64,000 nt of DNA from Allantophomopsis cytisporea (Eukaryota; Ascomycota; Leotiomycetes; Phacidiales; Phacidiaceae). A program made the position numbers and the translations under genes. The first letter of the stretch is position 1, and every line of letters begins with the position of its first letter. The stretch covers positions 1,116,001 through 1,180,000 of the forward strand of contig CP103025.1 in NCBI GenBank assembly GCA_024752435.1, in the 5' to 3' direction. The notes beneath the pieces are model-generated. The model did not search any database. It saw only the letters and a list, made by a program, of their open reading frames with translations, and was not told the DNA's origin. This document shows, one piece after another, positions 35,776 through 47,510 of this stretch.

Positions 35776-38132
35776 ATGGGTCATATGCCTCTTCACCAAG
35801 CTAGACGTCTGGGCCAACACATCCACGGTGATGCTCATCACCGTCGGGCACCAGTGCCTGAACCCGAACCCGAACCCGAACCTGCTAGTTACGATGCCGT
35901 GGAGGCGGCAACTGGCATCAAAATCCACGCTCCGGATAGGGCTGCACTGGTACCACGCTCGACAACAACCCTTGACTCCAACACCGACCAGAAGCCAGTC
36001 ACTTCGTCGACCTTTACCATGCCGATTGTTCTGGGCATTGTGTTAGTTTGAATCGCACTTCACTTTATACTGTGAGATTTACTGACAGTCAATAGCATCC
36101 CAATTGTTGCAGCTAGTGTTTGGTTCATCTACTTACATAGGCGTCATGTTAGGAAGCAGAGAGAAGAAGACGCCAATGACCGACATGCCTCCCTTGACTT
36201 TGGTATGGGCAATGTACCGGGAGGCATGAAGCAAGGAGCAAATATCAGCACAGTCAGGGAATTGGCAAATGCTGAGAAAGGACTCAGCCCCACTAGTCGA
36301 AGTGCTCGTCAAAAGTCCATGGACATGAACTTGGAAAGTCCGTACTTGCTTCCACCCGATCTAGAAAATTCCCGCGAGTCTCTGCATAGTCTTTCCAAAA
36401 CCGTTCACCAGGAAGCCGACCCGTACAGACCCGTTACGCAGTACACACAAAGTGATGCCGGGTCCATTCGATCATACGGCCAGAAAGATAATGCTTCTAC
36501 TTACACCCACTCAAGTGTTGCTCCATCACGCACCCAGGAATCCTCTGAATTGCTTGGCAATGCCGCAAGTCCTGCTAGAACCGATCCACCAGGTCCAGGT
36601 TACTTCCCACAACGCGAGAACTCATTGCCCCAGAGCTCGCCTTCGTCCAGTCCTATCGAGGAACCGCGCAACCCGTCTCCATTGAATCCAAACGCGCCAG
36701 GTCCTCAAACCAAGGGTCCACCAAATAGCTTGAGACCAGGTTCTATGATTACTCCAACTTCTCCTCTTGCCGCTATCGAAAACCTTGCGACGCCAAAGCC
36801 ATCAATTCCTACTATCAAGATGCCGGAAGCGCCAGAGGAGCCAGCGCTCCCAAGCCCAAGTCCATCCCTTCAACAGACTGCGAACAGAAAACCAGCTCCA
36901 ACTCTTCCTGGAATCGTCAATATGCCGCCTGAGCCTGAGGAGCATCTTCCAGTAGTTGAGCCAAGACAAAGTGTCATGTCAATGGGTAGCGATTACGGAG
37001 ATGCGTTCCAGATTACCCCACCATCACCAACACGCGAAAACAAGAGACGAACTCAGAGATATTCCATGGATGTTCCACCTGAGGAGTTTGCCAACGCCGG
37101 TCTTGGAGCTCCTGGATTCGATCCAAAACGCTTGTCAATGGGTTTCCGTCCCTTGCCACCAGACGCTGGCACTGAAACGGAGGACCCAGAGGCCCGCGCA
37201 ATGCGTATCAGATCTTTCTACAAGGAGTACTTTGACGATAGCAAGCCGGCTCCTCAAGGCCAGTACTATGAGGATGAGGAGAACTATCTTGGAGACGCCG
37301 CCTACTTCGACCCAGACTCCAACAACTTCGTCATGCCATATGCTGAGCCAGTAACACGCCGTGCTATGACCCCACCACCTCGCGCTCCCCGTTTCATGGG
37401 TCCACCACCTCGCGCCAACACATCTATGGGAGGCCCTATGCGCGGCCCAAGACCCGAATCACCTGGTCCACGAGCTCAGTCTTCTGCTTCCCAAAGACCA
37501 CCACGTGGACCTATCAAGAAGCCATTACCACCACCATCGCCGTTGTCCACGCTCCCAACTCCATCTCAACTCAAGGACGACAGTTTTGCTATCATGAACG
37601 CCATGGACTTTGCACCACCAACTACCTACAGAGATCGTCAAGCTGGTATCCGCCCGGAGAGCCCTATGGGTGAGCGTCGACCATACTCTCCACATGTTCC
37701 ATCTGCCACCCCTCTAGTCAGCACCTTCGATGAGCTTTCCGTCATGCCTTCTCCGTAAGTCTCCTTTTACCAACCCCTTCCTTTTTCTTTTTCTTTTCCT
37801 CTCTATCAATGGTAAACTAACCCATTCTTAGACACATGCTCCGCAATTCTGGAACATTCACATCTCTCGACTTCGCCGCACCACGCAAGTTCCACGACCC
37901 AGAAAGCGCTGGATCTGATGCGGGCTCCATCCGCTCTAATCGCTCAGGTGTCTCGCAAATGCAGCAGGCTGCCATCAGAAACGGCGCCTACCGCGTCAGT
38001 AGATTACCACAAGACATGGTCTTTTCCAAGGACGACATTGCCGCTTCCCTCAAGCCTACCTGGGGTATGAGACAGGGTACTAGTCCTCATCCCTCCCAAA
38101 CTGCCGGCCATCCTGGCAGCGGCCAACCCTAA
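35776..38132 (+). CDS. Single-pass proline-rich membrane protein, SKG6/Axl2-like TM
   Basis: Three exons, 35776-36041, 36096-37754 and 37832-38132, give 2226 nt and 741 aa. A short N-terminal part with a Pro-Glu hexanucleotide-encoded repeat (residues about 27-36) precedes one transmembrane helix at about 82-103. The helix is MPIVLGIV...FIYL and is followed by a basic stop-transfer HRRHVRKQR. The first intron (54 bp) lies inside the helix. The remaining 630 residues are cytosolic, disordered and rich in Pro and Ser, with many PPP and SP sites. I do not recognise a catalytic domain. By topology it resembles fungal polarity or wall-sensing single-pass proteins; that role is a guess. No cleavable signal peptide is visible. 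Confidence 0.82.
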
Positions 38133-39369
38133 GAAAAGGGTCACTTGAGTTGTCCAAAAAGGGCGTGTAAGAGAGCAGTGTAGTTATTGTTGGAGGAGTG
38201 CCTTGTATCCCACCCCCATTCTCGTTGAAATTTTGATAAATAGCGAAGCATTGTTTTTGATATTCCATGGTGCGGGATGCCACTTCTTCATCTCATCTGG
38301 GCGTTTACGGCATATCCACCTGTCGCTGTCTTGTGGATCGCTTTCGGGGGGTGCTCCTACCTCGTCGTGCCCCTCTTCCCTCTTTCTTGTCTGGGATATT
38401 TTTCCATCAACCGTCCGAGAGGGCTGAATGTTAATGTCTTCATTGTTGATTTTGGGCTTGACTCCGTTACTTGGCTATTTGGCTATCTGGCTACTTTTGT
38501 CTTGCCCCTTCTTTTTAGGGAGAGCTTAGGGCGGTGTTCGCGGTGTATATAGAGTGGTTCTGTGTCTGTTTGTCTATCTGGGAATATGAAAAGATTCGAT
38601 TCTGTATGGTTTGATTTCGTTGTTGTGCGTGTGATTCTGAATGTGATCTGTGTCACTGCATGTGTAGGTAAGAGTGTCGAGACTGAGACCTGGAACTCAA
38701 GGGATATGATATTGCTACTGCTACATCTGAGTCTCAAGCATGGAGTAAATATTGTCTTTGAATTCCTCATATAGACTGAGATACATTGAATCTCTTTGCC
38801 CTAATTCATCTCACTTTAGCTAAATTTGTATGCGGGTGAGCTATATCTAGAGCCTCATCTAAGCAAAAGCTACAATAAAGTCCCTCAATATGCTTGTTTC
38901 AATTCTATCTCAACCGTCCACATTAAGCACCCAATAGTCCCCAAAGCAATTCGGGTCCTGGATCATCAATAGTTTCCCACGCCCATGGTCTTGGATCTTA
39001 GTGAACGGCCAAATCTACTGCGCCGCATTTAACAAGTTTCTAATGGCATCACATGCCCTCTGCTCTAATCACACATGGCATATCTCACTTCAAGACCGAC
39101 TTCACATCATGCAGCTCTCTCCATCTTCTCAAAGTCATCTCATCTCACCTCACCTCATCTTTGCACATGGAAGCACGTGATCCACTCCGACAAGTCTCAG
39201 TGTTCTCCAACCCTCACCACCATCGTATCGCCATCTCATCTCGCAGGACATCCCTCACGCAATGGCCCTACCCAAATAGGGAGGGAGATCGCTTGTCCGT
39301 CCAAGTAGAGCCCCAATCCTCCGACCAGATGGCAGATGGCACATGGCACATGGCACATGGGAGATGCGA

Positions 39370-39404
39370 CATCCATCCATCCATCCATCCATCTATCCAT
39401 CCAT
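39370..39404. repeat. CATC tetranucleotide repeat
   Basis: About eight CATC units with one interruption. It is directly preceded by near-repeats of GGCACAT. Confidence 0.88.
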
Positions 39405-39659
39405 GGTCTGCTCCTTCCAGAAGCTCCTTTCCTTCCATGTCTCAAAGGCGAGCAGGGCAAGCAGACCAGGGGGTCACGCAAGAATCGGCCGTATGTGTGC
39501 GTCCAGCACTGTATCTCGGGGAAGGGAATACGTATACTGCGGTGCCTGAGCCTGGGTGCGAGGCCTAGGTGCGAGGCCTGGGCTGGGTGAAGGAGTCGGT
39601 ATGCGGGTGAGACATGGCTGCGAGACCTGCGGGCACCACGGCGCGCTGCCGGCTGAGAT

Positions 39660-39705
39660 GGGAGGGGAGGGGAGGGGAGGGGAAGGGAAGGGAAGGGAAG
39701 GGGGA
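39660..39705 (+). repeat. G-rich tandem repeat, potential G-quadruplex
   Basis: Nine runs of three or more G separated by one or two A: first a GGGGA unit, then GGGAA. Any four consecutive runs fit the standard G-quadruplex pattern. Confidence 0.85.
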
Positions 39706-40280
39706 TGAGGGTTAGCCAGCAGGTACGAGAGCTACCTTACCTATCTATGTACGAGATACCGCTCGCTTTATTCTGCTTGTGGGATGGGAAGACACAGTGC
39801 AGATTTGACTCGCTTCTCGATCGGGTGGGAATCGGAGGGTGTCGAGTATCGACGATTTGATTAATGGCTGCCGTCATTCACCTAATACTTACTCACTTGC
39901 TTACTGCAGAGAATGCGTCGAGGATATTGTTCTCTGTATGCAGACAGAGTACGGCTCGGCTTGCATACATCATAGTTTACTGCTTGACCCAGCATTCTCC
40001 GAGCGATCATCGTGCTGGGTTTCGAGTGTAATCTCCGAGCCTCAGTCAAGCGACGAGATTGAACCCAGCGAACTCCAAGTCACGTTCACTTTCAAAAACC
40101 GAAGACTCAGACTCGACAACTATGAATGCCAGACTTGCTCGCTTACTTCTACTTGACTTTTGTGAAGTCATTGATGCCTATGGTTGTGTTCGTGCTCATG
40201 CTCGTGCGCGTGCTTGTGCACCGGCAGAGGTGAAGCTTGAACGGTTTGTTGTTCACTGTTGTGCTTTGATGTGGAAATTA

Positions 40281-40305
40281 CTTTGCTTTGCTTTGCTTTG
40301 CTTTG
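40281..40305. repeat. CTTTG pentamer repeat
   Basis: Five perfect CTTTG copies. The unit is the complement of the repeat at 785-817. Confidence 0.9.
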
Positions 40306-43084
40306 ACTGAGGTGATTGCAATTGCACCCTAAACGTTGTGAGTTCAGGCGTTCGTTTATTCGTCCTTACTTATCCTACCTACCTATTTTGATATCCTGGG
40401 TCCCACCAGGAACATGAAAGTGTCAGTGACAGCATCAACAAGATGAACAAGCTGAGTGAATCATTTCATTCGGTATTATCTCAATCAATATACGTCTCGC
40501 CTCTGATCTAGGAGTAGTCAATCGGTTATATTTCATCAGGTATGTATCTTATGTCGCTGGCAAGATAGTCTTGCCAATTTATCTACGATCAACTTATATG
40601 AAGTACTCGTCGATGACTGGCTCTGTGCTTTACCACATCCTCAGGTATGTAGCACCATCATATTACGCAACAAACTTCACTGTCTGATGGCGCTATGCCG
40701 CTGCTACCAGATTTTCGATTGCATTGAATTGTGGCATCTCATCTGGTGCGCGGGTATGACGAAGTGATGTTGGAAACTTGGACTGTGCTCAGCGCTGGCT
40801 CCCCATCGCCCCTGGGCGTTATTGGGGCTTTTATTGCAGGATTCGCTCATCTCATCATCAAGAGCAACGTCACACGTACCCTTGATTTTCCAATGTTCTT
40901 GTTTCTTTTGCTTGTCGAACTGGTTGCAATCTTGATTGTCGCCATAGACTCAAGCGCAAAGAGTGCTTAATGGATTATCCTTTTTGTTGTTGTGTACTTC
41001 AAGACGGTATGGTAGGGAGTATGTGCAGCGCTGTGTTATCTTTTCTACTTCTGTTTTGCTGCTACTGTAAGGTACCTCAGGTACATTACCTACAGTACCT
41101 GGACATACTTAGTAGTTAGTACCTATTTACTATGGACCAAAGCTATTTTTGGAATCTGCAGTCTCCCGCAAAGGCCGATGTGAACGTTGCAGTTGATGAA
41201 TACCGACGACGGGAACGCGAATAATACGCTGCGTGCAGACCAGTCTACGAATAAGCATATCACATACTTACAAGTGCATCAGTGTCGACCGTTTATACAC
41301 ATCCAAGACCACAACCTTATGATGTCTTTCTGCCTCGTAAAAGAGAAGCCTTTCCAGAAACACCTGAATAGCTTTGTGTTTGGCTCCTTGGCCTACCCCG
41401 AGTGTGGAGTAGCGAAGTTCGTATTGAATAATAGTCAGCCTTGGCCTTTGAGACTTGAGTCGAAATGCCAAATGCGTGAGGGATGGCGAGGCTTAGCCTT
41501 CTACTCGGGGCACATAGGATGCCAAGGCTGATGTCACAGATCGTATCTACCTATTCAGTAGTAGCTACGCAGATGTGAGAGAGAGGGCGAAGATGAGATT
41601 CGTGGACTTGTTGTACGATGAATCGAAGGCCTTAGTCTGGGCTGAAAAGGAAGAAGAGTGTAGCAGTGCTCCATTATTCTTGTGAAGTCGGGAAACGGTA
41701 GGCTAGAAGATCAAGACGGCTAAATGCAGCGGACGATCTGTTGGAAATGGATCGATGTCCGTAAACTATCTTACCTAAATGGGTCTTTGTGGCTATGAAT
41801 AAAGTCCCATTCTATGATTGTTGACTAGGTAATAGCTAATTCTTCATTGGATTTAAGTGTGTAGATCTTCATCAATCGGACAGAAAAGCGAGAGAAAAAG
41901 AAGAAAAAGAAGGAAAGGGAAAAACAGAAGGAAACGAAGTTTGCAAGAATCTGGTCCACTTTCCTTTTTCGTCGATACATGACCCTTCTTTTTGGAAGGT
42001 TTTCATTGGAAGGATTTTGAGTATGGATGGCATTATGTTTATTTATGGTTCTCGGTTTACAACAATCTAGACTTGATAACCTCCATCCGCCATACATATG
42101 AATCCATAACAATCAGAGCACCCTTTCGCTCGTCAGCGCAGTAAGTAGAGAATTGTACGGTCCATAAACCATAGACCATCCAACGCCAAAAGCTTCCTTC
42201 TACACAACAGACAAAGTCTATGAGCTTGGGGGGGGCACTTAACAATTCGACGAAAGGCTGGTAGCGCTTCGAGTTTTTTTCTTTTGCCGCGTTCGTGGCA
42301 TGACTACCAACCGCTATGGAAGTGGTTGGGCGCACACCTTTGCATGGCTTTCCTGGTTGGTTTCAAGTGCAGCGACTCTTGAACTCACCTCAACTCACCT
42401 TTTGACTTTTTTGCTCAAACTCATTCGATGGGACGGCATCTGAATGAGAGCACAGAGTCGGCGCATGCAGTAGCATCCACCCAGATACTATGGAGTATGC
42501 ATATCATCAATGTGTATGCGGCCTGTTCTCTTTGCTTGCGTTTCATCTCATGAAATACAATTAAAGTATCGTGCTGAGTGGTGAATACTTGCTGAACCTG
42601 CAGACTTTTTTTTTTCGCCTGGCCGTTTTGCTGGGAATTCGTTATGTCGTTAAGCTTTCGAACGACCCTGGCGCGCTGTGAGTTATGTGGTTATGCTGAT
42701 CTCGAATAATCTCGCGGCCGGTAGAGCGCTGCGCTCCGGATTAGTCTTTGCTTGGCACTTTGCGTGAAAATTGGTCACGATGCTGGTTTTCCCTCTTTCT
42801 CGGTATCTTCTCTTTAATTTAGTGAGGAGGTTTGTGTTTTGTGCTATGCCGCTTCGTAATTCGCGTGAAGAGCTTCGTGCCAGTCCAGCCAGACTCATTA
42901 TTGGAGTTGGGATTGCGGCACGCTGTATGAGAGGCATTCTGCGCTGTCGTGTGCATAGGAGCACTGTTAATATGAATACTGCGTACTGCGCACAGCTGGT
43001 GCAGGAGGATTAAAATAGACGAATGCAGAGAGTTGTTTCTGTGCATAAGATGGTGAGTTCAGGATATACAAGTAAGTATGTACT

Positions 43085-43168
43085 TTGACTGATGCCGTAT
43101 CCTTACTGACCTTACTTACATAGTACTTGACTGATGCCGTATCCTTACTGACCTTACTTACATAGTAC
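43085..43168. repeat. Perfect 42-bp tandem duplication
   Basis: The 42 bp from 43085 to 43126 repeat exactly at 43127-43168. This indicates a recent duplication. No gene is recognised here. Confidence 0.9.
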
Positions 43169-44026
43169 TTCACGTATGTACGTCTTCTAGTAGAGAAGAG
43201 GAGGTTCTGAGTGAGAATCAGAGACACGCTTACCTGTCCCGTCAGACACCCTACACGGACCGATTGAAGAAGCTTCAGTATGAAGAGTGTACGCGAAATA
43301 TTACTTCTCTTCCTTCCTCTTCCCCCGCTCATACAGAAAGCCGTCTCTGTTTCATACAAGCTTCATGGTCTGCCTTCAAAAAAGAAGAAGATGTCATGAT
43401 ATGATCTAGGATTTCATCTCGTCGACAATCACAACAATAAAACACAGCCGAAGGGAAACCTCGTACATGCATGCTCTAGTTTGTGGTTGATCTTCAAAAT
43501 AAATGGGCACTCTCCGCCGATTACCGTCGTATCGACCAAACCCGGTGCTGGCCCCTGGTCCATACAATAAGCTCGAAATTGATGGCTCGTAGTATCCAAT
43601 AATGGGCTGGCGACTGCTATTCACTCAAACTGGATCTGGCTGCTCCTCCTCCTCATCCCAAGTCAGTCAGACTCTCGGCCACTCAGTCGAATCATGTTCA
43701 TTCATCTCATTCGGATAGGTATGAATGAATACACATACGAATGAGGACGAGCAGAGCTTATCCTGGATGGATGGAGATGCAAAGTCGCGTTGTGATTTGA
43801 CTTGGAGGAGAAGAGAAGACATACCGTATCATATCTTGTTCATAAGGTGAATAACGTCAACTTATGTTGTAGTATCGTGCTCGTACACTACAAGATAATA
43901 CCCGCTCACCTTTCTATCTTTCGTTACCTTTGATCTGGCTGTGTTTCATTTTCTGTCCTTTCCAGAGTCACTAAAGTACGTAGCATTGCCCACTTACCCA
44001 CCACCCACTTGCTCTCACACTCTCAC

Positions 44027-44117
44027 TCACTCTGACTACTCTGACTACTCTGACTACTCTGACTACTCTTACTACTCTTACTACTCTGACTACTCTTACT
44101 ACTCTTACTACTCTTAC
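44027..44117. repeat. 9-bp tandem repeat (TCTGACTAC/TCTTACTAC)
   Basis: About ten copies of a 9-bp unit in two variants, G or T at one position. One frame through it would encode alternating Ser, Asp and Tyr, but the frame has no convincing start. Confidence 0.88.
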
Positions 44118-44419
44118 TCACCCACTCAGGCGCGCGCAGCATACATATTACTACAGACTATACATATATACGTACATACATACGCAGCAGTACACACGCT
44201 TATACACGCCGCAATCGAAACGTCAGCATCCCCGAACATCCCCCCCCTTCCCACCCTCTTCCCTGCCCACACACACCACACTCCTCACTCACTTCACCTC
44301 ACCTCACCTCAACTCCCCCCAAACATCAATCAATCCAACCCGCTCCCGTGCCTTGATCGTTCCAACATTTCCTGATGTAGATGGTCTTCCCTTCGCAGTT
44401 TGTTGTTGACACTGACAAT

Positions 44420-44470
44420 CACCGTCACCGTCACTGTCACTATATAAGTGTTACGGTCACGGTCACGGTC
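44420..44470. repeat. Imperfect inverted repeat around a TATATAAG element
   Basis: The left arm (44420-44440) is built from CACCGT/CACTGT units. The right arm (44448-44470) is built from ACGGTC units. The arms pair imperfectly across a TATATAAG spacer. It may be a transcription-factor site cluster with a TATA box, or a hairpin. Confidence 0.55.
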
Positions 44471-44962
44471 AACTCTTGCTAACGAATAAGTACAAGACAA
44501 AGATGAGCATCGAGAACTTTAAGGTAGAACACACACACTGATTAGAGACTGATTAGCTATACACTTATCCATAATTCTCTGTAACCTTGATGAACTTGCT
44601 GTCACTGCCGTGCACATCATATCTCTCTGACGGACTGCCTCGACTTTATCTATCGACTTCGTATCTCACTTACTCTTTCTTCCCTGACCCCACTCCGAAT
44701 ACTTACTACTCACTCCATCTTTCAACTCTTACGGAGTACATACTCTTCTCTCCTCTTTCTCTCATTTCCACCTACTCCTCTTCCTCCAGAGTATCTATTC
44801 TTCTCCTTCCAGCATTCCCAAATCCCTCCAATCCACATCTCATCTACCGTCCAATCTACATTTAATTCAATACCGGAACTCATCCTTAGCAACCCCCCGG
44901 TGTCTGTCATCATCCGTTCGCCCACACCCACACTATTCTACCTCCACCTAAACCAAGCAAGC

Positions 44963-44993
<31 letters not shown>
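44963..44993. repeat. GAAA tetranucleotide repeat
   Basis: About seven GAAA units, located in the probable leader of the downstream gene. Confidence 0.88.
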
Positions 44994-45559
44994 CAAGAGA
45001 GACAGAGAAAGAGAGGCCAACCCAATTGAAAGGGAAGAATCGAACAATTCGACAACGAGAAGCAGGAAAAAGAGCCCGACAGACGTGATTCAAATTAAAG
45101 AGGAAAATAAAACTTGAATTATTACTCATAAAACCTTCGACCACGATCCACTCTTCGTCAATTCCACTCTGCAGTCGAGTCTGGAATTTAATCAGCCTCC
45201 TGCAGAATTCCTCACGAGGATCCAGTGGCCAAGAAAAGTCCAAATTACCCTACCGAGACAGAGTTTCCCACTCGAATTTGTCGCCAGTCACCAGTGTTCC
45301 AGAGAAAGAACATACACACCCCATACACCCCGTCCACCCATACACCTTCCCATACGCGAGCCTCATTTAGCGCTTCGTCTTCGCAATCCATCCATCATCC
45401 TCGCTGTACCCGGCTTAGAGTAAGGTGTATCTACAACCCACAAAGATCGAACCACCGAGATCTCTCATTCCGAACAACTTCTTTCACTCCTTCAAATTCC
45501 CCCCCATACCTACTACCACTACTACTACACCTTTTGTCTCCCGTTTCGAACCTTTCTCG

Positions 45560-45598
45560 ATTTTCGACTTTTCGACTTTTCGACTTTTCGACTTTCGA
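45560..45598. repeat. 8-bp tandem repeat (CGACTTTT)
   Basis: About four copies of CGACTTTT in the leader upstream of the Ser/Thr-rich membrane protein. Confidence 0.85.
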
Positions 45599-46016
45599 TA
45601 GATCCTACTATTGTAATATTTTCAAGACGACACATTTGGTTGCTGTCTGTTATTCGTTGCCGCTCATTCACTCAATTCGAGGCCTCAAACAACGGCCACC
45701 CGTCCTAGTCTTCGATCTCTCTTCCCGATCTCCCACCACACCTCCCCCTCTCAAGCTTCTTACGCGACTTCCCCCAAAGCTGGTCGGCCCATCGAGTACA
45801 ACCAACCTTCGAACACTCTTGCTGTTTGAAACGGTTGCACCTCCACGACTTCCCTCTCTCACCGGGGCCCATCAGGCTGAAAGCCTCTACCGTCGCTTGA
45901 GAATCAAAGAGGTATGCTTCTTCACCATCAATCACACATCCTATGAGCATGTACACCTAGCGGCAGTACACAATCATAGTGATGCGGGCATCACTATCAA
46001 AGGTATCATTGCTGAC

Positions 46017-47510
46017 ATGGCTCCTCACTTAGTTTCGGACAGGCTCGTCCTCAATTCATTCAATATGTCGGCTGCCAATTCTACAAGTACGGCTTCCAGT
46101 GATTTCGCGTCGTCCACTGATTCCGCAGCGGCGACGTCAGGCTCTGATACTTCTGCACCTGCATCATCATCTTCTGCTGCTGCGTCAACATCATCATCGA
46201 GCTCTTTTGCTAACACAAGTTCGACTTCAGCCTCAACTGAGGATACGTCTTCAAGCGCTACTACTACCTCCACGAGCAGCACACCCACAACAACCAGCTC
46301 CACTCCTACTACGTCTTCCACCTCTAGTGATTCATCAACGACGTCCTCCACATCTTCGTCCTCGACTCCTACAACCAGCTCAACATCAACAAGCTCTACT
46401 TCTGACACGACATCCACAACACCTGCACCTACCACGTCTTCCACGACTTCTGCTACCCCAACTTCTACTACTCCGACGACCACATCCACAACTCCAACTA
46501 CAACGTCCGACACTACATCTACGCCAAATGATACGACTATCATCAGTACTGTCACACCTACCGCCAGTGGACAGACTCCCACGGTCGTTACTGTGACCTC
46601 CACCTCCTCTCCAACTACGACCAGTGGTTCGTCGACTCATTCAGGAACAACAACGTCGACATCTAGCTCGTCATCCTCGACAATCACACAAGCTGGCAGC
46701 GGTTCTGGCTCTTCCAAGGGACTTAGTACCGGTGGAACCATTGCGATAGCGGTTGTTGTTCCTATTATTGCAGTAGCTTTAATTGTTGCAGCAGGTTTGT
46801 TCTTGTGGAGAAGGCGCAAGCAACGTAAGGATGCAGAGGATCTCCGCAGAAAGGAGGTTGAAGAGTACGGATACAACCCCAACGATGACCCTACGGTACC
46901 AGGAACAATTGCGGCTGCAAACGTAGGACATGATGGACCTTTTGAGATGCGCGAGGAACAGCAAGGTTATAGAGGATGGGGTTCCACTACAGCTGGAACA
47001 TCCACTGGTCGCAAAGCATCCACCACCCTATCAGGTGGTGGAATCGGTATGGCATACTCTGAAGGCACTTCACCAACACACGGTCCATCCGACACTCGCT
47101 CCGGCGATCCATTGATGGACGCCAATGGCCGGCCATACTCCGACTCAGCTGATGGGGAAGAGGGAATGGGCGCCATGGGTCCTTCCGCAAATTACAACCA
47201 GGGTGATGTACAGCGTGGTCCTTCGAATGCCTCTTCTTCCTACAGTGCCGCAAATCGTTCCGATGGATCTGGCGAAGGTGCTATTCCTGGTGGGGCTCAC
47301 GGAGCAGCACAATATTACTCCAACGAATATAATGGACCATATGGGGATGGAAGTTATGGAGGCATGGGAGGTATGGGTGGTATCAATGGCCGAGCTGAGA
47401 TGCCAGCACAACCCATCATCCGCGACCTCAACGCACGAAGAAATACGCGCATTGAAAACCCTTCACACTTCCCTCAAGCTGGTAATGCCGGTATTGCACA
47501 AAACTTTTAA
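46017..47510 (+). CDS. Ser/Thr-rich single-pass membrane protein (Mid2/SKG6-like sensor type)
   Basis: A single exon of 498 codons, 497 aa. Residues about 17-230 are almost entirely Ser, Thr, Pro and Ala, a mucin-like stretch expected to be O-mannosylated. A helix at about 241-262 (GGTIAIAVVVPIIAVAL...) is followed by WRRRKQRK and a 235-residue Gly/Asn/Tyr-rich cytosolic tail that opens with EVEEYGYNPNDDP. This is the layout of fungal wall-stress sensors. No N-terminal signal peptide follows either ATG (46017, or 46065 at MSAANS), so insertion by a reverse signal-anchor is likely. The frame stays open 264 codons upstream but contains no ATG. The long antisense frame across the Ser/Thr region is a composition artefact. 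Confidence 0.83.
   Translation: MAPHLVSDRLVLNSFNMSAANSTSTASSDFASSTDSAAATSGSDTSAPASSSSAAASTSSSSSFANTSSTSASTEDTSSSATTTSTSSTPTTTSSTPTTSSTSSDSSTTSSTSSSSTPTTSSTSTSSTSDTTSTTPAPTTSSTTSATPTSTTPTTTSTTPTTTSDTTSTPNDTTIISTVTPTASGQTPTVVTVTSTSSPTTTSGSSTHSGTTTSTSSSSSSTITQAGSGSGSSKGLSTGGTIAIAVVVPIIAVALIVAAGLFLWRRRKQRKDAEDLRRKEVEEYGYNPNDDPTVPGTIAAANVGHDGPFEMREEQQGYRGWGSTTAGTSTGRKASTTLSGGGIGMAYSEGTSPTHGPSDTRSGDPLMDANGRPYSDSADGEEGMGAMGPSANYNQGDVQRGPSNASSSYSAANRSDGSGEGAIPGGAHGAAQYYSNEYNGPYGDGSYGGMGGMGGINGRAEMPAQPIIRDLNARRNTRIENPSHFPQAGNAGIAQNF

Larger units (their letters stand above)
38133..46016. other. 7.9-kb gene-poor stretch with many simple repeats
   Basis: No gene could be supported on either strand. Open frames are short, often start at non-AUG codons, and encode repeat-derived peptides. 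The stretch holds CATC, GGGGA, CTTTG, 42-bp, 9-bp, GAAA and 8-bp tandem repeats, listed separately. The last kilobase (about 44,950-46,016) reads as leader of the Ser/Thr-rich membrane protein. Confidence 0.5.

Noticed and set aside
40731..40970. 79-codon frame with a membrane-helix-like stretch
   Set aside because: Its first codon is GTG and no family is recognised. It remains possible as a tiny gene, but the evidence is too thin.
43941..44375. 144-codon frame with Ser-Asp-Tyr repeats
   Set aside because: The repeat is the translation of a 9-bp tandem repeat and the frame opens with GTG.
45225..46016. 264 open codons in frame before the Ser/Thr-rich protein
   Set aside because: No ATG within it, composition matches a CT-rich leader, and no signal peptide is encoded.
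46025..46603. 192-codon antisense frame rich in Val, Glu and Asp opposite the Ser/Thr-rich gene
   Set aside because: It is the mirror of a Ser/Thr codon-biased region, has no homology and no separate promoter, so it is a composition artefact.
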